Source: Anthostomella pinea (taxonomy: Eukaryota > Ascomycota > Sordariomycetes > Xylariales > Xylariaceae). Taken from it: DNA of 64,000 bases. This document shows positions 21,047 to 33,560 of this stretch, piece after piece. The notes beneath the pieces are model-generated. The model did not search any database. It was not told the origin of the DNA and saw only the letters and a list, made by a program, of their open reading frames with translations. Position 1 is the stretch's first letter, and each line of letters opens with the position of its first letter. The DNA is taken from the NCBI GenBank assembly GCA_963556695.1, contig CAUWAG010000007.1:4402001-4466000 (forward strand), in the 5' to 3' direction. The position numbers and the translations under genes are program-made.

Positions 21047-23155
21047 GCAAGGGAGTTCCAGTTCATCAGAACCCAAGTTGTACCGGACTTACTATCGACG
21101 TCGCCCAATACGGCCCCGATTACTGCCATGACAACCTGTAGCCGGGCGGCGAAGAAAAGTCAATGAGGGAGCATTTACTATCATAGATGCATGTCGGTGG
21201 GAGTATGGGTTATCGGCCACCACGCTTGGGAAGAGAAATAGCGACCTGTGACCATTGGGCCGGGTATCTTAAGATGAGAAAACTCGGCGATATGCCTTCC
21301 CGTTCTTTCCTACAGTACATCAACTCTATTGGCAGCTTAAAGTCTACATATATAGAGCTAATGATATATTATCCTTTACGCACAAGCCATGCTGCTTTCT
21401 TGTCCTAATCCGGTCAGTCGATATTAAGTTATATTCCCAATGAATATCTATGTGTGGATTTTAGAACCTAAACGGACCTGTCCTTACAATCCGATAAGTT
21501 GAAAGTTGCGAAGGTGATGTTGGCTGTGTTATAGTTACAAATATCCGCGTGCAACACATATGAAGACAAAGACACTAGGCAAGCTGTAGTCATGGCTGCC
21601 AGCATACCCGTGACGTTACATGATATGGCGTCCGCGTGTTCTACAGCTTAGCGGTCTCTTCGGAAACTATTCGGGGTATACCAGCACAGCATATGTTTCC
21701 CTCCTTCAATAATGTAGGCGCCGCAGTTAGCCCATGGTGTACAACATAAGCAACCTTGCTCCTAGATGCTTATCGGGCACAGTACCTCAAGTAGCACGAC
21801 TCGTTATTGCACAACTTGATGCAGTACTAGGTCAAATCTCGCTAGGATGTTTTTGACTGCAAGGGCTTGGAACCTCACTGACATTACTCAAAAAGAAAGA
21901 ACTTCCAAGAGCGATGTAAACCCTGAGCAACGCTGTCGCGCGATGCGGTGCTGCTGTTCTGGTTGAGACTGAACGAATCAATTGGACCGACGGCACTGTC
22001 CCCTTAACTTTCATTTGTTCCTCGGCGCAACGTCTCTTGAATCCAACGATCGATTACACTACCAGACTCCTCAGCTACTCTATATGAATTCCTTTCGGGA
22101 CAGAAATGTCATCAATATCTTCCACGATGAACCAAAGCCGTGTCTCTTGATGGCTACTTGGTCTTATATTGAACGTCTCAGGGGCTCATCGCACCAGACC
22201 GTGTTTTCCTCAACTTCCAAATTGAATGGGGGTTAAGGGTTGCGGCATGCAGCCATGAGACATATGCCCGCACGCGAAGCACGATCGTTCCCGCAGACCC
22301 GGACAGCAAAGCTTGTTACTGGGCCGTCCCATGATCACGCCAGCCTCCAGCCTCACTCGGGTGACATTGCTTGCGCCCGGAGGAGGTGGCCAGTAATGGT
22401 TCGGGCAAGGGGACGCCTATCGTAGTCAATGCCATCATCCATGATCTTCATGTCCTCATGTCGCCGCCCCGCAATCGGGCGACGGGCGACCGACCCCTGG
22501 TCTGCTGAAAATGGACACCGTGATTGGTCCAAGACTCTATCGACTCGGACAATCAAGCCGATGAATCAAGCAATCTCTGGACCCCAGTGCTGTGCCTTCA
22601 CTGCCTTCGTAATTAGAGCCAAGCAATCGCTAGAACCCAGTGCTGTGCCGTGGTTAAAGCTTATGTCCCTTGGCAAAGCTTGACCACTCTGCCCACTTCA
22701 CTGCAACTCCTCACGGAGTCCTCAGCTAATCGGAAGCCACCGAGAGGCGGGCATGGTTGGCGATAGGGACTTGTGCATGGGTGCGTGAGGGGCTGCCGTG
22801 ATAACCCTAGGCCGGATACAGGAGGTGCTCTACGCGAGCCTGCAGCATATATTATAGCTGACGGCTCCATATGCAATCACGATTCACATCAGAAGCGGCA
22901 CTGCGGCGTGGGAAATGAACCGCCTGGTCCACACCCTTTGGACCTGGCTGCAGCCTGGGTCTGGGAACTGCAGTTCACCGCTCACGCGACCCCGGACTCT
23001 AGGACGCGCATGATGCCGGAAACGATAGGCGCGCTCCGTTCACAGATACGGACAGACGGGGTCCTCGTATATATGTAGACGGCCATCCGCTGGGACCTGT
23101 GGGTAGTTCCCTCTGCAGCTTCTCCCTTGGATCTGCAGAGATAGCCCTGACCATC
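21047..23155. other. Intergenic region upstream of the sedolisin gene
   Basis: No gene is supported in about 2.1 kb. A TATA-like CGTATATATG near 23066 lies about 90 bases upstream of the sedolisin ATG and may be its TATA element. Confidence 0.45.
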
Positions 23156-25689
23156 ATGCTAGCCCGTTCACTTCTCATTGCCCTCGCGGCTGGACTCGCT
23201 TTCGAGGGTCTTGCTGGTCCTGTTGCTCGCGATGCTTCTCTCTCGAAGCGCGTTGTTCCAGCTACGCATAACCTCCACGAGCGTCATGCCTCCCACTGGG
23301 GTCGAAAGGTGAGCAATATCCAGGCTCTTCTACCATGCTATGATATTCCCGCCCAACTCATATGCTGTTCAGTCACGGCAATCGCTGACTTGAGAGGTTA
23401 CAGTGGACCAAAAGAGACCGCGTAGATGCCGAAGTGGTCCTTCCCATGCGTATTGGTTTGAAGCAATACAATATCGACGCGGGCCATGACAAGCTCATGG
23501 ACATGTATGTATAGTGTATGAAGTATGTAGAGGGTACCGATCTGATCCGTTGCTACAGCTCCAACCCCAAGTCTGCCAACTACGGCAAGCACATGACGCC
23601 AGAGGAAGTCATCGACTTCTTCGCGCCCGACCCATCCAGCGTTGATACCGTGCTGGATTGGTTAGTGGCATCAGGGATCTCCAAAGACAGGATTGGCCTG
23701 TCGGTCAACAAGCAGGTAAAGACAACTCCCCATTCTGAGATCGCTAAGGATGACTTCATCCCTGACCAAGATAACTCACAGTGGATCCAATTCGATGCCA
23801 TGACTGGAGAGGTGGAAGAGCTCCTGTTCGCAGACTACCACGTTTGGGAAGACGTTGATGGCAATATCGACATCTCCGCCGAGGCCTACCATCTCCCAGC
23901 CCTTGTCCAAGACCACGTGGACTACGTGACCCCAGGTACCAGACTTCGGTCGAGGAATGAGGCCAAGAGAACGAAGATGGTTAAGCGCGACTTTGGTTCA
24001 TTGAACGACGTGAAGCCCTTCATCACCGAGCTTGCAGCATTCCCTAACCCCAACTCTACTACTTGCTCCACCTACGTCACCGCCGACTGCACGAGAGGTA
24101 ATTTATGACCATGCATTGAAACTGGACATCTATGCTGATGGCTTTATAGTGCAATATAACCTGCCAAATGGAACCACCTCAACCCCTGGCAACGAGCTCG
24201 GTATATTCGAGAGTCTCGACGACCACTACAGCAAGCATGATCTGGACGTTTTCTTCAGCACACTGTACCCGTACGCATCAGTATACTACTTTGAATTCAA
24301 TCTTGAGCTAACGCCGATTCAGCTACATGAACATTCCCAACGGCACGTACCCCGAGGAACGATTAATTGATGGCGCCATTGGTTCCGTCGAGGAGCCTTC
24401 TCCGGTCTACCCCCTCGAGACTGGTCTCGAGTCCATGCTAGATTTTGACTCGGCCTGGCCTTTGATCTACCCCCAGAAGACCGTCTTGTACCAGGTGGAC
24501 GATGAGTACTACGAGTACACTGGGAACTTCAGCGGGTTCTGGAACAGTACGTTAATCCCTTTGAACCCACTCTACTCCTTATATTGACGTCAGCCTCACA
24601 GCGTTCCTTGACGCCCTCGATGGATCCTACTGCACATACTCAGCCTACGGTGAGACCGGCGACTGCGTTGAGGCCGAATGCGCCGACCCTGTGTACCCGG
24701 ACCTCAACCCGGGCGGATACACAGGTGCGCTGCAATGCGGCGTCTACGAGCCGACCAACGTCATCTCAATCTCGTACGGTGCTGACGAGGCCTATTATCC
24801 CGACTTCTACATGAAGCGCCAGTGCAACGAATGGATGAAGCTGGTCCTCCAGGGAACCACCGTCGTTATGTCGTCAGGCGACAGCGGTGTGGGCGAATCG
24901 GGATACTGTCCAACCGATGAGCTGGGCGACGAAGTCTTCAGCCCCGACTTTGCTAGCTCATGCCCTTATATACTGTCCGTCGGCAGCACGGAATGGGACC
25001 GGTATAGCAACGCTACCACACCCCAGCCGTGGGAGAAGCTCAACGAGGTCGCCACCGCACGGTTCCCTAGTGGCGGCGGGTTCAGCAACGTGTTTGCGCA
25101 GCCGGAGTATCAAAAAGACGCCGTGAACAGCTACCTTGATACTGTCGGTTCGACGTTACCCTTCACAAGCTACGACCAGTTCGTCCCGAATGGTGAATTC
25201 TCCAACATAACTGATGGGAAGTACAACGGACTCGGACGGGCATACCCCGATGTCGGTGCAGTCGGGGATCGCCAGGTCGTGTACGCCAATGGCTCCTGGT
25301 ACTTGGTTGGCGGCACCTCGCTGTCTTCGCCTGTCTGGGGTGCCGTGTTGACGCTCCTTAACGAGGAGCGACTCACGGCGGGGAAGAGTACAGTCGGATA
25401 TATCCACCCGGTCCTGGTAAGTTGAGAGCGTCTTCGACTAGAAGGGGCAACCATGGAATTCGACGATGCTAACGAGAGGCCAGTACTCGCACCCGGAGGT
25501 GTTTAACGACGTTACCTCGGGCAGCAATCCTGGATGTAGTACTACTGGCTTTCCAGCTGCTGCGGGCTGGGACCCTGTTACAGGTCTCGGGTAAGTTGTC
25601 AGAAAACTAAGGTAATCTCTGGGCACTGGCTGACAATAAACAGGTCCCCCAACTTTCCAAAGCTTCTTGAGGTCTTGATGAGCATATAG
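23156..25689 (+). CDS. Sedolisin-type serine-carboxyl protease (tripeptidyl-peptidase family S53), secreted
   Basis: Nine exons: 23156-23308, 23404-23504, 23559-23715, 23782-24097, 24150-24270, 24323-24546, 24602-25416, 25484-25590, 25644-25689; 679 residues. Splice sites are GT-AG and phases agree throughout. Residues 1-20 are a signal peptide. Residues about 30-215 are the S53 propeptide (SNPKSANYGKHMTPEEV). The mature catalytic set is visible: E319 and D323 in LESMLD, oxyanion D451 in SSGDSG, and S597 in GGTSLSSP. The C-terminal GWDPVTGLG belongs to the calcium site. The family removes tripeptides or cleaves proteins at acid pH outside the cell. The third intron (23716-23781) is 66 nt and has no stop, so a retained form adding 22 residues is possible. 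Length fits the fungal family. Confidence 0.94.
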
Positions 25690-26694
25690 GCATTCAGCCA
25701 AGTCACATCTCGGTGTGGCGGTGTGTCGAGTGCATGTTCCACGTCTCTTTACCAGAGGATCTGAAAACAGAGCGGAAGGCTGGTGTGGTTCGAGACGGGG
25801 CAAGCAGTAAAACTGATATAACAAGACAATACATACTTGACCACACGGACGTGCTACACACAGTATATTGGTATCATATACAGAATCATGTTCAGGCGCT
25901 ATTCTGAAACAGCTGACGCTATCGAGAACACATCGGCTGAGTTGCTCCAAACGAAGCATCGAGGAAACCATGCACCTTTCGCGAACCTCCCCGCCAATGA
26001 TCTCCATACACCCCATTAATTGTTCCAATTCTATGTTTGAATCGTCCCAGTCAGGACTTTTGGGTATCACTGCAACTCGGTACAAGGGCCCGTGCGATTG
26101 TTCCCGAGGCTTTCTCCGACATTTAGATATACGGACGGTCAGACCGGCTTGACCCGCGATACTCTTCGTAAGGGGCCTCGTAAAGGGCGACCTTTCGCCC
26201 GCTGCTCTCAGCGCTGACCTACTCAAATGCGGAAGGACTGCCTGGCCAAGCTCCGGGTACACCAGCAAAGAGCTCAGACGGAGCCGTGGAGCGGCGCTGG
26301 ATACCGGGAGCGCAACCTTGAGGCCGGACACTGGATTATGCTGGAGAAAGAGGATGAGCTGAGCGAATTGAGCGAAATACCCATTGGAAGTTCGCTGGTT
26401 CTGAGTAAAAGTCAAGGCGATGTTCATGCTGGGGGGGGGTATCCTCCAAGCCGTAGCGCCCACCAGGAGCATTTCACACGCACGCGTTTCCCTTGGGAAT
26501 GGGCGCGATGCCTGGCTGTTCAACACATGTAAAGGGGGCCAATTGACTCATGTTGCGAGAAGTGACATCAGCTACGCTTGAATGATGTGCCTACGCCACG
26601 TGGCGGGACAGATGGCGAGTATGGATATATACAGAACTTGTGATATATACAAGAAGAAGAACAGAACAATCCACTACGAAACCAATCAGATGAC
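25690..26694. other. Intergenic region between convergent sedolisin and arabinanase genes
   Basis: The two flanking genes end towards each other, so this holds their 3' regions. A 362-codon frame on the minus strand (25438-26526) overlaps the sedolisin 3' exons but has no recognisable domain and is treated as chance. A nine-G run lies near 26431. Confidence 0.45.
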
Positions 26695-27793
26695 TTATAC
26701 GACAGGCCAGCCGCTGGAGAAGTTGATGGTGTTCCAGCCAAACTGCTTATCACCATCCGCATAGCCGATGGTGATGTCGACGTAGTGGTAGTACAGAATC
26801 TAGAAAGAGATTTAGTGAGTGACGCAACATGGGGCAGTTCGTTGTATTTTAAACTCACCGGTCCGTAAGTGGGATCGTTGTAGACACCCTGGCCACCAGG
26901 CCCATAGACATTGTCGTGGGTCGCAAGCACAATCGTACCTCCCCCGTTAGTGCAAGCCGTGCCACTCGCATCGACGAAGCCGCCGGTCGCAGACGTAGAC
27001 CGGCACACCATGATCTTGTACTCATCACCCGCAGCCGGCCGGGTCGTGTCGTAGCCGCAGCACGAGCCCTTGCTGTAGAACAGGTAGTAGTAGGAGCCGT
27101 AGGGAAAAATGAACGCGCCCTCGAGGGCCGTTGTGACAGGGTCGTAGGCGATCTGGTACGAGCTGCCGCCGGCGGTCTTGCTCGGCGCGGCTGCCATGGC
27201 CACCTGGTAGATGTCGGCCCAGAAGCTGCCGAAGCTGAGCATGTAGGCGCCGTTGACGTTGACTAGGTTCGGGTCGATCGCATTGTACGACTTGCCCGCG
27301 GCCGATGCTATGCCCGTGGCGCCGATGTCTGTCCACGTGCCTACGTCCATGCTGGACGAGGTTGCCACGCCAATGGCGGAGTTTTGCACCCCGAAGCTGC
27401 TGACGGAGTAGTAGAGGTAGTATGTGCTTCCGACAAGAGATACGTCGGGTGCCTATATATGAGGGGCATGGTCAGTATGAGCGCTTTGAATGTCGGCTGG
27501 CGACATTGCAGTAGGTGACATACCCATAGGTCTTGGTTGCCAGTGAGGTCGATCTTAGAACCCGACGGCAGCGCGGCTCCCTTGTAAGTCCAGGGCCCCG
27601 TGATGGCCGGAGCCATGTGAACGGCGATCTTGCCGCCGGTGGAGAAGCGGAAGTAAGTGCCATCAGACCGGCGGATGATAGACGGGTCGTGTGCGTTGGT
27701 GCAGGTACCGGTGCAAGTCTTGGGGTTGGCGTACCCCAGCACGGTGCCGGCCAAGGGCAGCAGGCCCGCCAGGATGGTAAAGAGCTTCACCAT
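26695..27793 (-). CDS. Endo-1,5-alpha-L-arabinanase, glycoside hydrolase family 43, secreted
   Basis: Three exons on the minus strand: 27793-27524, 27452-26860 (splice at 26859/26858) and 26799-26695. Introns are GT-AG; 322 residues, the usual size for fungal GH43 arabinanases. Residues 1-20 form a signal peptide. The catalytic triad of the five-bladed propeller is in place: D36 (NAHDPSII, base), D150 (AIDPNLV, pKa modulator) and E201 (ALEGAFIF, acid). The enzyme cuts alpha-1,5-linked arabinan, a side chain of plant pectin, outside the cell. Further family marks are [18 protein letters not shown] across intron 1 and the CCG loop ([10 protein letters not shown]). The gene is convergent with the sedolisin gene. 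Confidence 0.93.
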
Positions 27794-29882
27794 GATCGCG
27801 GCACATATAAAGATCAGCCTAAAATAATTGGATATGTGAAAACGAAGGACTTGGAGACGATCAGTTGCCGTGGCCGTGGATAAAGATCAACACAACCCAT
27901 CCGTAGGGAGGCATATCGCGGTTAGTTATAGCAAGTCCCAAGGCAAGTCCCGAGGCAAGTCCCAAGGAATGCAAAGCCTCCCGAAACAATCTATGCCGGA
28001 CAGCCTCCGTTGTTTCGAGCCCGATCGGGAAAGCAGTTCTTCCTCTGTCGCCCTCTCATTGGCGGAAAGAAGGGGATCGTGGTTTGGCCGCGCTGTGCCG
28101 CGGTGGGAGACAGTGAAATAGTGAGACACGTGTGAGGAAGGACTCTCTGTGGAGACTGGGCAGCTAGGGGTCGCGAAGTGGGCCGATGCACTACCCCACA
28201 GCGACCACGCGACACGAACTCCAACACGAACTTCTGGTCACAGTACCCTCGGATCTTGGTTCTGGATCGTGCTGCTTCCATCCTCGGGGTGCCGCCGAGG
28301 AGACATCGTGCTGTGATTAGTGCGCCTACTCACTGCCGGGGCAAGAACCGAACCGAGGACACGGAGCCATGGAGGGCAGGTCGACGGAACGGGGATTATA
28401 AAAAGATCCCAGGTGGATTCAAAAGAAAGGATATGCTCCACTCAGAGGGTCCTGCGACTTGGCCACCCATCGTGCATGGAACCATGTCGCAGACTGCTCG
28501 ACGGAAGAGGAGCGGTCCTGCAATTCGCGAGCTCGTATGAGGACGCCGTCGGAATGACAGGTAAGGTGGAATGACAATTGGCAGAATCATCTGGCTTCAG
28601 TTTAGTAATTCAGGGGGAGTCATTCGTGCCATGGGACTTCTTCTCGGACCAGGGTCAGGAAAAGAATCCGTTGAGATTACCGTAGTGCCAGGAAGGACTT
28701 GGAATGACCAACGGTCTTGTGCTTCTTCTTCCGCCATCATGTTGATTGCCTGTCAGGCAACTCGCAGCACATCGCAGCACCGGGTGTTCGCTCACATCTT
28801 TCCCGACTTTTCTGCTGCTTCGAGACTAGACACAGCATCGGACTCTCTGTGTCCTGGCCCTGTGGTCAACAATGCACTACCAGCTGCTCGTCCTGGGTTT
28901 AGACAGATCAGTGTCACAGCGCCCCGTGATCATCATTAACACAAATATGGTCGGAAGAGAAGATGATTGAGAAAGCGAAAGAGCAATCAGAAGAGCCAAG
29001 CTGAGGCTGAGATGTATGGTACAAAGAAAGATGATGAAAGGTATCCGTGGCCCCGGTATCGGAACGAACGTTGATCTCCCTCTCGAAGCTCCTTCTACAC
29101 ACTTTCTGTCCCGGGATCGCCGCGCATCAGAGGCCTAGACTGATGTCAAGCCTCCAAGTCGCAGAGACGAAAAGTTCATTCGGTCGGGTTCATAGCTGTG
29201 CGCCAACATGACTCGCCTCACTTTAGAGGGAGTCAACACTCTTCCATAGATTTGCCTAGTTATCGCCGGTCTCAGCATATAGAACGGCAGCAAGAACGAC
29301 AGGACGAAGGAGACGCCCAAGTGCCGGTACTTGTAGGTCAAACCAGCTCCAAAGACTTCATAGGGGAAATGGTCGCACTTACCATTGAGAAGAACCAGAT
29401 GCGCAAAACGAACTTGTGTGTTTTGGGTATGCAGTCGGTACCTTCGGGATCCCAATGGGGGATGCGCTACTCCAGTCTTATTTCACTGGCACATCACCGC
29501 ATCGGTGTCTCAAAGCGTGGTCCGTACGACGTAGTGCTCCTGATACATGATTGACCTGTCGTCCTTGCTGCTGAGGTACGCAGCAAACAGACCCAGTTTC
29601 AGGGTTCCGAGTCCGGACGGCCAAGTGAGTGGAAGGACGAACGAAGACAAATGACCCCAAGAAGTGAGGCTGGTCGGGAAAGTCAATAATCGCCACCCAA
29701 ACGATCCGCCGTAGGGAAGCATTGTCATAGTCCCGTATATCGACATGGGATTTCCGGCATCTGGATGAATTGGTCAGTGAAGGCCTCGTAATAGTGTCGG
29801 CAGCAGACCTACATCAGACATGGTAGTGCAATGACAGACATCATAGCCTCGTGGTCTACGTCTGCAGGACCAATACACCAAG
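27794..29882. other. Intergenic region; uncertain minus-strand frames near 29.1-29.75 kb
   Basis: Contains the upstream region of the arabinanase gene. Two minus-strand frames (29746-29510 and 29455-29135) could be exons of one gene; the second includes a hydrophobic stretch (YRHLGVSFVLSFLLPFYML). Splice sites joining them are not convincing and the family is unknown, so no gene is called. Confidence 0.35.
27931..27966 (+). repeat. Three tandem 12-bp units
   Basis: GCAAGTCCCAAG, GCAAGTCCCGAG and GCAAGTCCCAAG follow each other in non-coding DNA upstream of the arabinanase gene. Confidence 0.85.
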
Positions 29883-31940
29883 CTACTGCAACTCGAAGCT
29901 GTACTCGATGCCGCTACGAAGAAAGACATCTTCCATCTTGGCAATGGCTCTATCGCTTCTCAAGGGGCTGCCATAATTGGAGGCTCCCGTAGGGGAGGCC
30001 TTGTACGTGACGGAGCGAAGGTTGTCCAGCCCATCCGTCAGGCCATTCAGGGCTCTGGCAATCCAGTCATCGAGCAACATGAATTCTCCGAAGGTATCGC
30101 GAGATCTGTCAATCACATGCTGCGGCCACCTGTCGAACATGACGAGGGACATGACGAGGGATCTGTCAATCACATGCTGCGGCCACCTCTCGATGATGAC
30201 GAGGCTGACGAGAGTGCTGGGAAGCGATCTTACCCACTTGTGCATGTATCTATAGGGAGGCTTGCCAAAGAGCGTACGCGAGTCAATAGTCAGGTTCTTG
30301 AGGTGGTCGAACCGTTGGAAGCAGTCGATCGTGTCTTGCAAGTTAAAGCCCCGGTCGCGGAGCCTGTCGATGTAGAGTGTCACCAGTCTGGGAGCACCCT
30401 CCATCAAGGCCTTTTCAATCGCCCCATCCTTGGGCTGCCTTTTGAAGTCGGACACGAGCTTGCCGGTTCTGTGTATGTTCTGCTTTGGGGCACGATGAGT
30501 CCAGTCGCGGGGGTCGTACGTCCAGTGAAACGTCTTCAGGTTTATAGCCAAGCGCAGCAGCCAGTACACGTCGTAGGGGTGAGTATGGCTCTCGAGAAGC
30601 CGCAGATCCTCGATGCGTTTCAGATCTTTGGCAAAGCCAGCCAGCCACCCTCCTCTGATCTCTTTGGGTTTGGTTTGGTAGATGGCCTTCGGTGGCTCCT
30701 CTACGTTCAGCTCCGTCGCCTTGCCCGGGATATGGTATGGTGAATCGAGGTGTCTCCAATCGCCGCAGTCCTTGAAAAGAATGAGTTGCTTGGTGTAAGG
30801 CAGTTGTGCTGTCGCAACATGGGTCGGGCGATATGGGAACCAGAAATCCGGCTTGGACACGTAGCCATTCGGGCCGTGACGAGGCTGAAGACGGATAGTG
30901 ACGAGATACTTGAAGAAACCAGGCTGGGCGTCTTCACGAGACAGGTCCACGCACTCATGCAATGGGTCTTTACTGGGGTATCGCTCTTTCTTCTCCATCA
31001 TCATCTTCTTCTCCTCCTCCTCCTCCTCCTTCTTTTTCTTCTCCTCCTGCTCCTCCTTCGTCTTCTTCTTCCCAGGTGGATCGTCCGGAAAAGGTTGAGT
31101 TTCTTCCCGGGGCACGACGATCCACCTCAACACTGAATCCACAATGGTGTATGGACTTTCTTCCTTCCAATCGGGCAGCGTGAGAAGCAAGTCTTGAACG
31201 TTGTCCGACAAAGCCAAGATGGCGCCAAAGAGCTGCTGAGGTAGACACTTCCGCGTGTCTTTAGGCTCTTCGTCCATAGCAACACTGCCAGAAGCGGCCT
31301 CTTCAGAATCCTGGCAGGCCTTTGGGTCCTCATGCTGCTTGATAAGTTCTCTGGGTTCCAGTCGGGGACTTCTGAGCTCAAGACCCAGGGTGTAGAAGAT
31401 GTCACGCCTCGACGTTCCAAGGACGATGGCCATCTTGTAGTTATTGTCACTCCCCGTCGTTTCGTGGGGTTCGACCGGCTTGGGACACCCCTGCTTCCAT
31501 GCGATGATGGTGTCGAGGATTACATCCAAGTCCGCCAAGTCCAGCAGGCAGGCAAGGTACTTGATCTTGCCACATAAATGGGGATTATTCCACAGCGTGA
31601 CGAAGAGAGTGACGAGCTGCTCTGCGCGGACGAGGACAATGCTACGATATAGTAGCGGTTGGGCCACAACCTTCAGCTGTTTCGTGGTCCGACAAGCGGC
31701 ATGGAGCGTTCTGCGACGGCACAGGAAGTCCTTCACAGCATCGCTCTTCTCCTGGATCCTCAGAGACAGTTCATTGGGTTTGGTTCCGATCAAGATCGGA
31801 CCTGGCTCTAGGTACTCGAAGATCTGGTTCAAGACTTTCGGTGGAAAGGCCAGATGAGACGGCGATCCTTGTGGAAAGTATTCGGACAGCTTTCCGTGAA
31901 AAGCCAGCCAGTCCTGAGGGGTATTCGGGAATGAGGCCAT
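29883..31940 (-). CDS. F-box-like protein
   Basis: A 685-residue frame on the minus strand; the first ATG is at 31940-31938 (the open frame extends upstream without an ATG). Residues about 27-45 (HLAFPPKVLNQIFEYLEPG) have the spacing of an F-box, the Skp1-binding motif of SCF ubiquitin ligases. The rest lacks clear leucine-rich repeats, as is common in fungal F-box proteins. About residues 300-335 form a Lys/Glu-rich low-complexity run, from a purine-rich DNA tract near 31000-31080. Near the C-terminus a 19-residue segment containing RWPQHVIDRS is tandemly duplicated. The target protein cannot be told. Confidence 0.72.
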   Translation of the reverse strand: MASFPNTPQDWLAFHGKLSEYFPQGSPSHLAFPPKVLNQIFEYLEPGPILIGTKPNELSLRIQEKSDAVKDFLCRRRTLHAACRTTKQLKVVAQPLLYRSIVLVRAEQLVTLFVTLWNNPHLCGKIKYLACLLDLADLDVILDTIIAWKQGCPKPVEPHETTGSDNNYKMAIVLGTSRRDIFYTLGLELRSPRLEPRELIKQHEDPKACQDSEEAASGSVAMDEEPKDTRKCLPQQLFGAILALSDNVQDLLLTLPDWKEESPYTIVDSVLRWIVVPREETQPFPDDPPGKKKTKEEQEEKKKKEEEEEEKKMMMEKKERYPSKDPLHECVDLSREDAQPGFFKYLVTIRLQPRHGPNGYVSKPDFWFPYRPTHVATAQLPYTKQLILFKDCGDWRHLDSPYHIPGKATELNVEEPPKAIYQTKPKEIRGGWLAGFAKDLKRIEDLRLLESHTHPYDVYWLLRLAINLKTFHWTYDPRDWTHRAPKQNIHRTGKLVSDFKRQPKDGAIEKALMEGAPRLVTLYIDRLRDRGFNLQDTIDCFQRFDHLKNLTIDSRTLFGKPPYRYMHKWVRSLPSTLVSLVIIERWPQHVIDRSLVMSLVMFDRWPQHVIDRSRDTFGEFMLLDDWIARALNGLTDGLDNLRSVTYKASPTGASNYGSPLRSDRAIAKMEDVFLRSGIEYSFELQ
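30103..30216 (-). repeat. In-frame 57-nt tandem duplication inside the F-box gene
   Basis: GATCTGTCAATCACATGCTG recurs at 30103 and 30160, exactly 57 nt (19 codons) apart, with about 30 identical bases and a more diverged remainder. The reading frame is kept. Confidence 0.85.
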
Positions 31941-33560
31941 TGAAACAGACCTACGCGGTGCGTAGCTGAGTTCGCTGCGCAACTGGTGATGTATTTTGCG
32001 GGAAGGGTAGAAACGTATCGCGACACGGTCAAGACCTCTGCCGCGATTAATATCGAGACCAGGGTGTGGAATGGAGACCTGCGGTCCTGTAAAAGGTCAG
32101 CGATGTGCTAACGATAAGGTAGGGTACAAGAGTGTCTGCAGGACCAAGAACCTTGTGTCAATTAGTCGGCTTTGGTCGAAATCAGAAGTGAGGGAGCCGA
32201 TGAGTGATACCCGACACGTAGGCAGAAGGTGCAGATGGGCAAACCCTCAGTAGAAAGCTGCCGCTTTGCGCATGGCCACTGAGTAACGCTGTCGCCTGGG
32301 CGACTTGCCTGCTAGGTATCCAGGCCTCCCTGAGGTGAAAACACGACGTGGATACCGGGTCAATTCACACCCCCTTTCACGTCGACTTTATGTGGAAGAA
32401 GATAAGCATCGTTTCCTGGTTTCAGAGTGGTTATGTAGCCTCTCCAATCCGGGGTGGCGTGATACAAGAGTTACAGAACAACATACTGCAGACATCCTCA
32501 TAGCCTTGCAACTGACTTACGATGATGTCTTTCCACATTAGCCGCATCATGGCTTCAGTCATCCCCTATAAATCTCCGTCCGCGCACGTTGACAATTCTG
32601 TATTCTGTATTGAAGATAATAGAATAAGCAGCTATGTTCTGATCAGTCGTGCTGACTGCTCATTTCAGCATTCATATTCCACAGATGTACAATGACAATG
32701 AATACCTATCCACGACCTTGGGTATGTCGTGTATTGAGACTTCTGAGAGGTGGGTGTAGCATATGCGATATACCGAGACGCTGCCTGTACAAGTCTTTGA
32801 CAGCAAGGGATCATACATATTCGAACTCTCAGAAGTACAAAGAAACCAGCTTCTAGTGTGCACTGGATACCTTACTGTCATGGTTCGAGTCGCAGCTGCT
32901 CTACACCGGAAAGGGGGCGTCCCTTGGTGCATGTGTTGGATGCCTGGGACTTCGCATTGAACGAGGTATGGATATAGAAGCACCACCAACTAATATTCTG
33001 CTCGAGAGAGACTGGGTGTCCGGCCGAGAATGAAAGCGTCAGTTCCAAGTATATGGTGTCCATCATGGAGATTGGGTGCAGCATTGGAATTTGGAGGCAG
33101 TGAGGAAGTCGCCGTCTTGAGCCTGCCACATGTGACATGCAGGTACCAACCTAATAAGGGTGGCGCCAACGTCGTCTGATGATCTGGCCCAGTCGAATGG
33201 TAATACAGATGCCCTGATTGGTTACCACTGCATCGTGCAGCGGGTTCGGCTGTGTGTGCTGCAAGCGGTTTGAACCAATGAGAAGCGGGGTGACTACCAC
33301 CCCAGTGATGTCAGCCCTCGAGCTTTGAGCTCCCGAGCTTCCAAGAGGTAGCAAATCGAACCACCTGTGCAAGTGAGCAGACCTGCAAACACAACACACT
33401 GCGCTGCATATAGAGAGCTCCTCTCCTGACCAAACAGACAAACCGATACCGCCTTTTTTGACATCACACACTACCGAAAACCCGACGCAATATTCTCGAC
33501 CATCTGCTTGCATCCTCCATACATACCCATCCTCTCTCATCCCCTCTACAATCATCCATC
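31941..33560. other. Divergent intergenic region between the F-box gene and the Cys-rich gene
   Basis: The flanking genes are transcribed away from each other, so both promoters lie here. Short frames show no recognisable product. GCATATAGAG near 33405 is a possible TATA element for the Cys-rich gene, followed by a pyrimidine-rich leader. Confidence 0.45.

Noticed and set aside
25438..26526. 362-codon minus-strand frame at the sedolisin 3' end
   Set aside because: It overlaps conserved sedolisin exons on the opposite strand and shows no domain, signal or motif. Length alone is not enough; transcripts would be needed.
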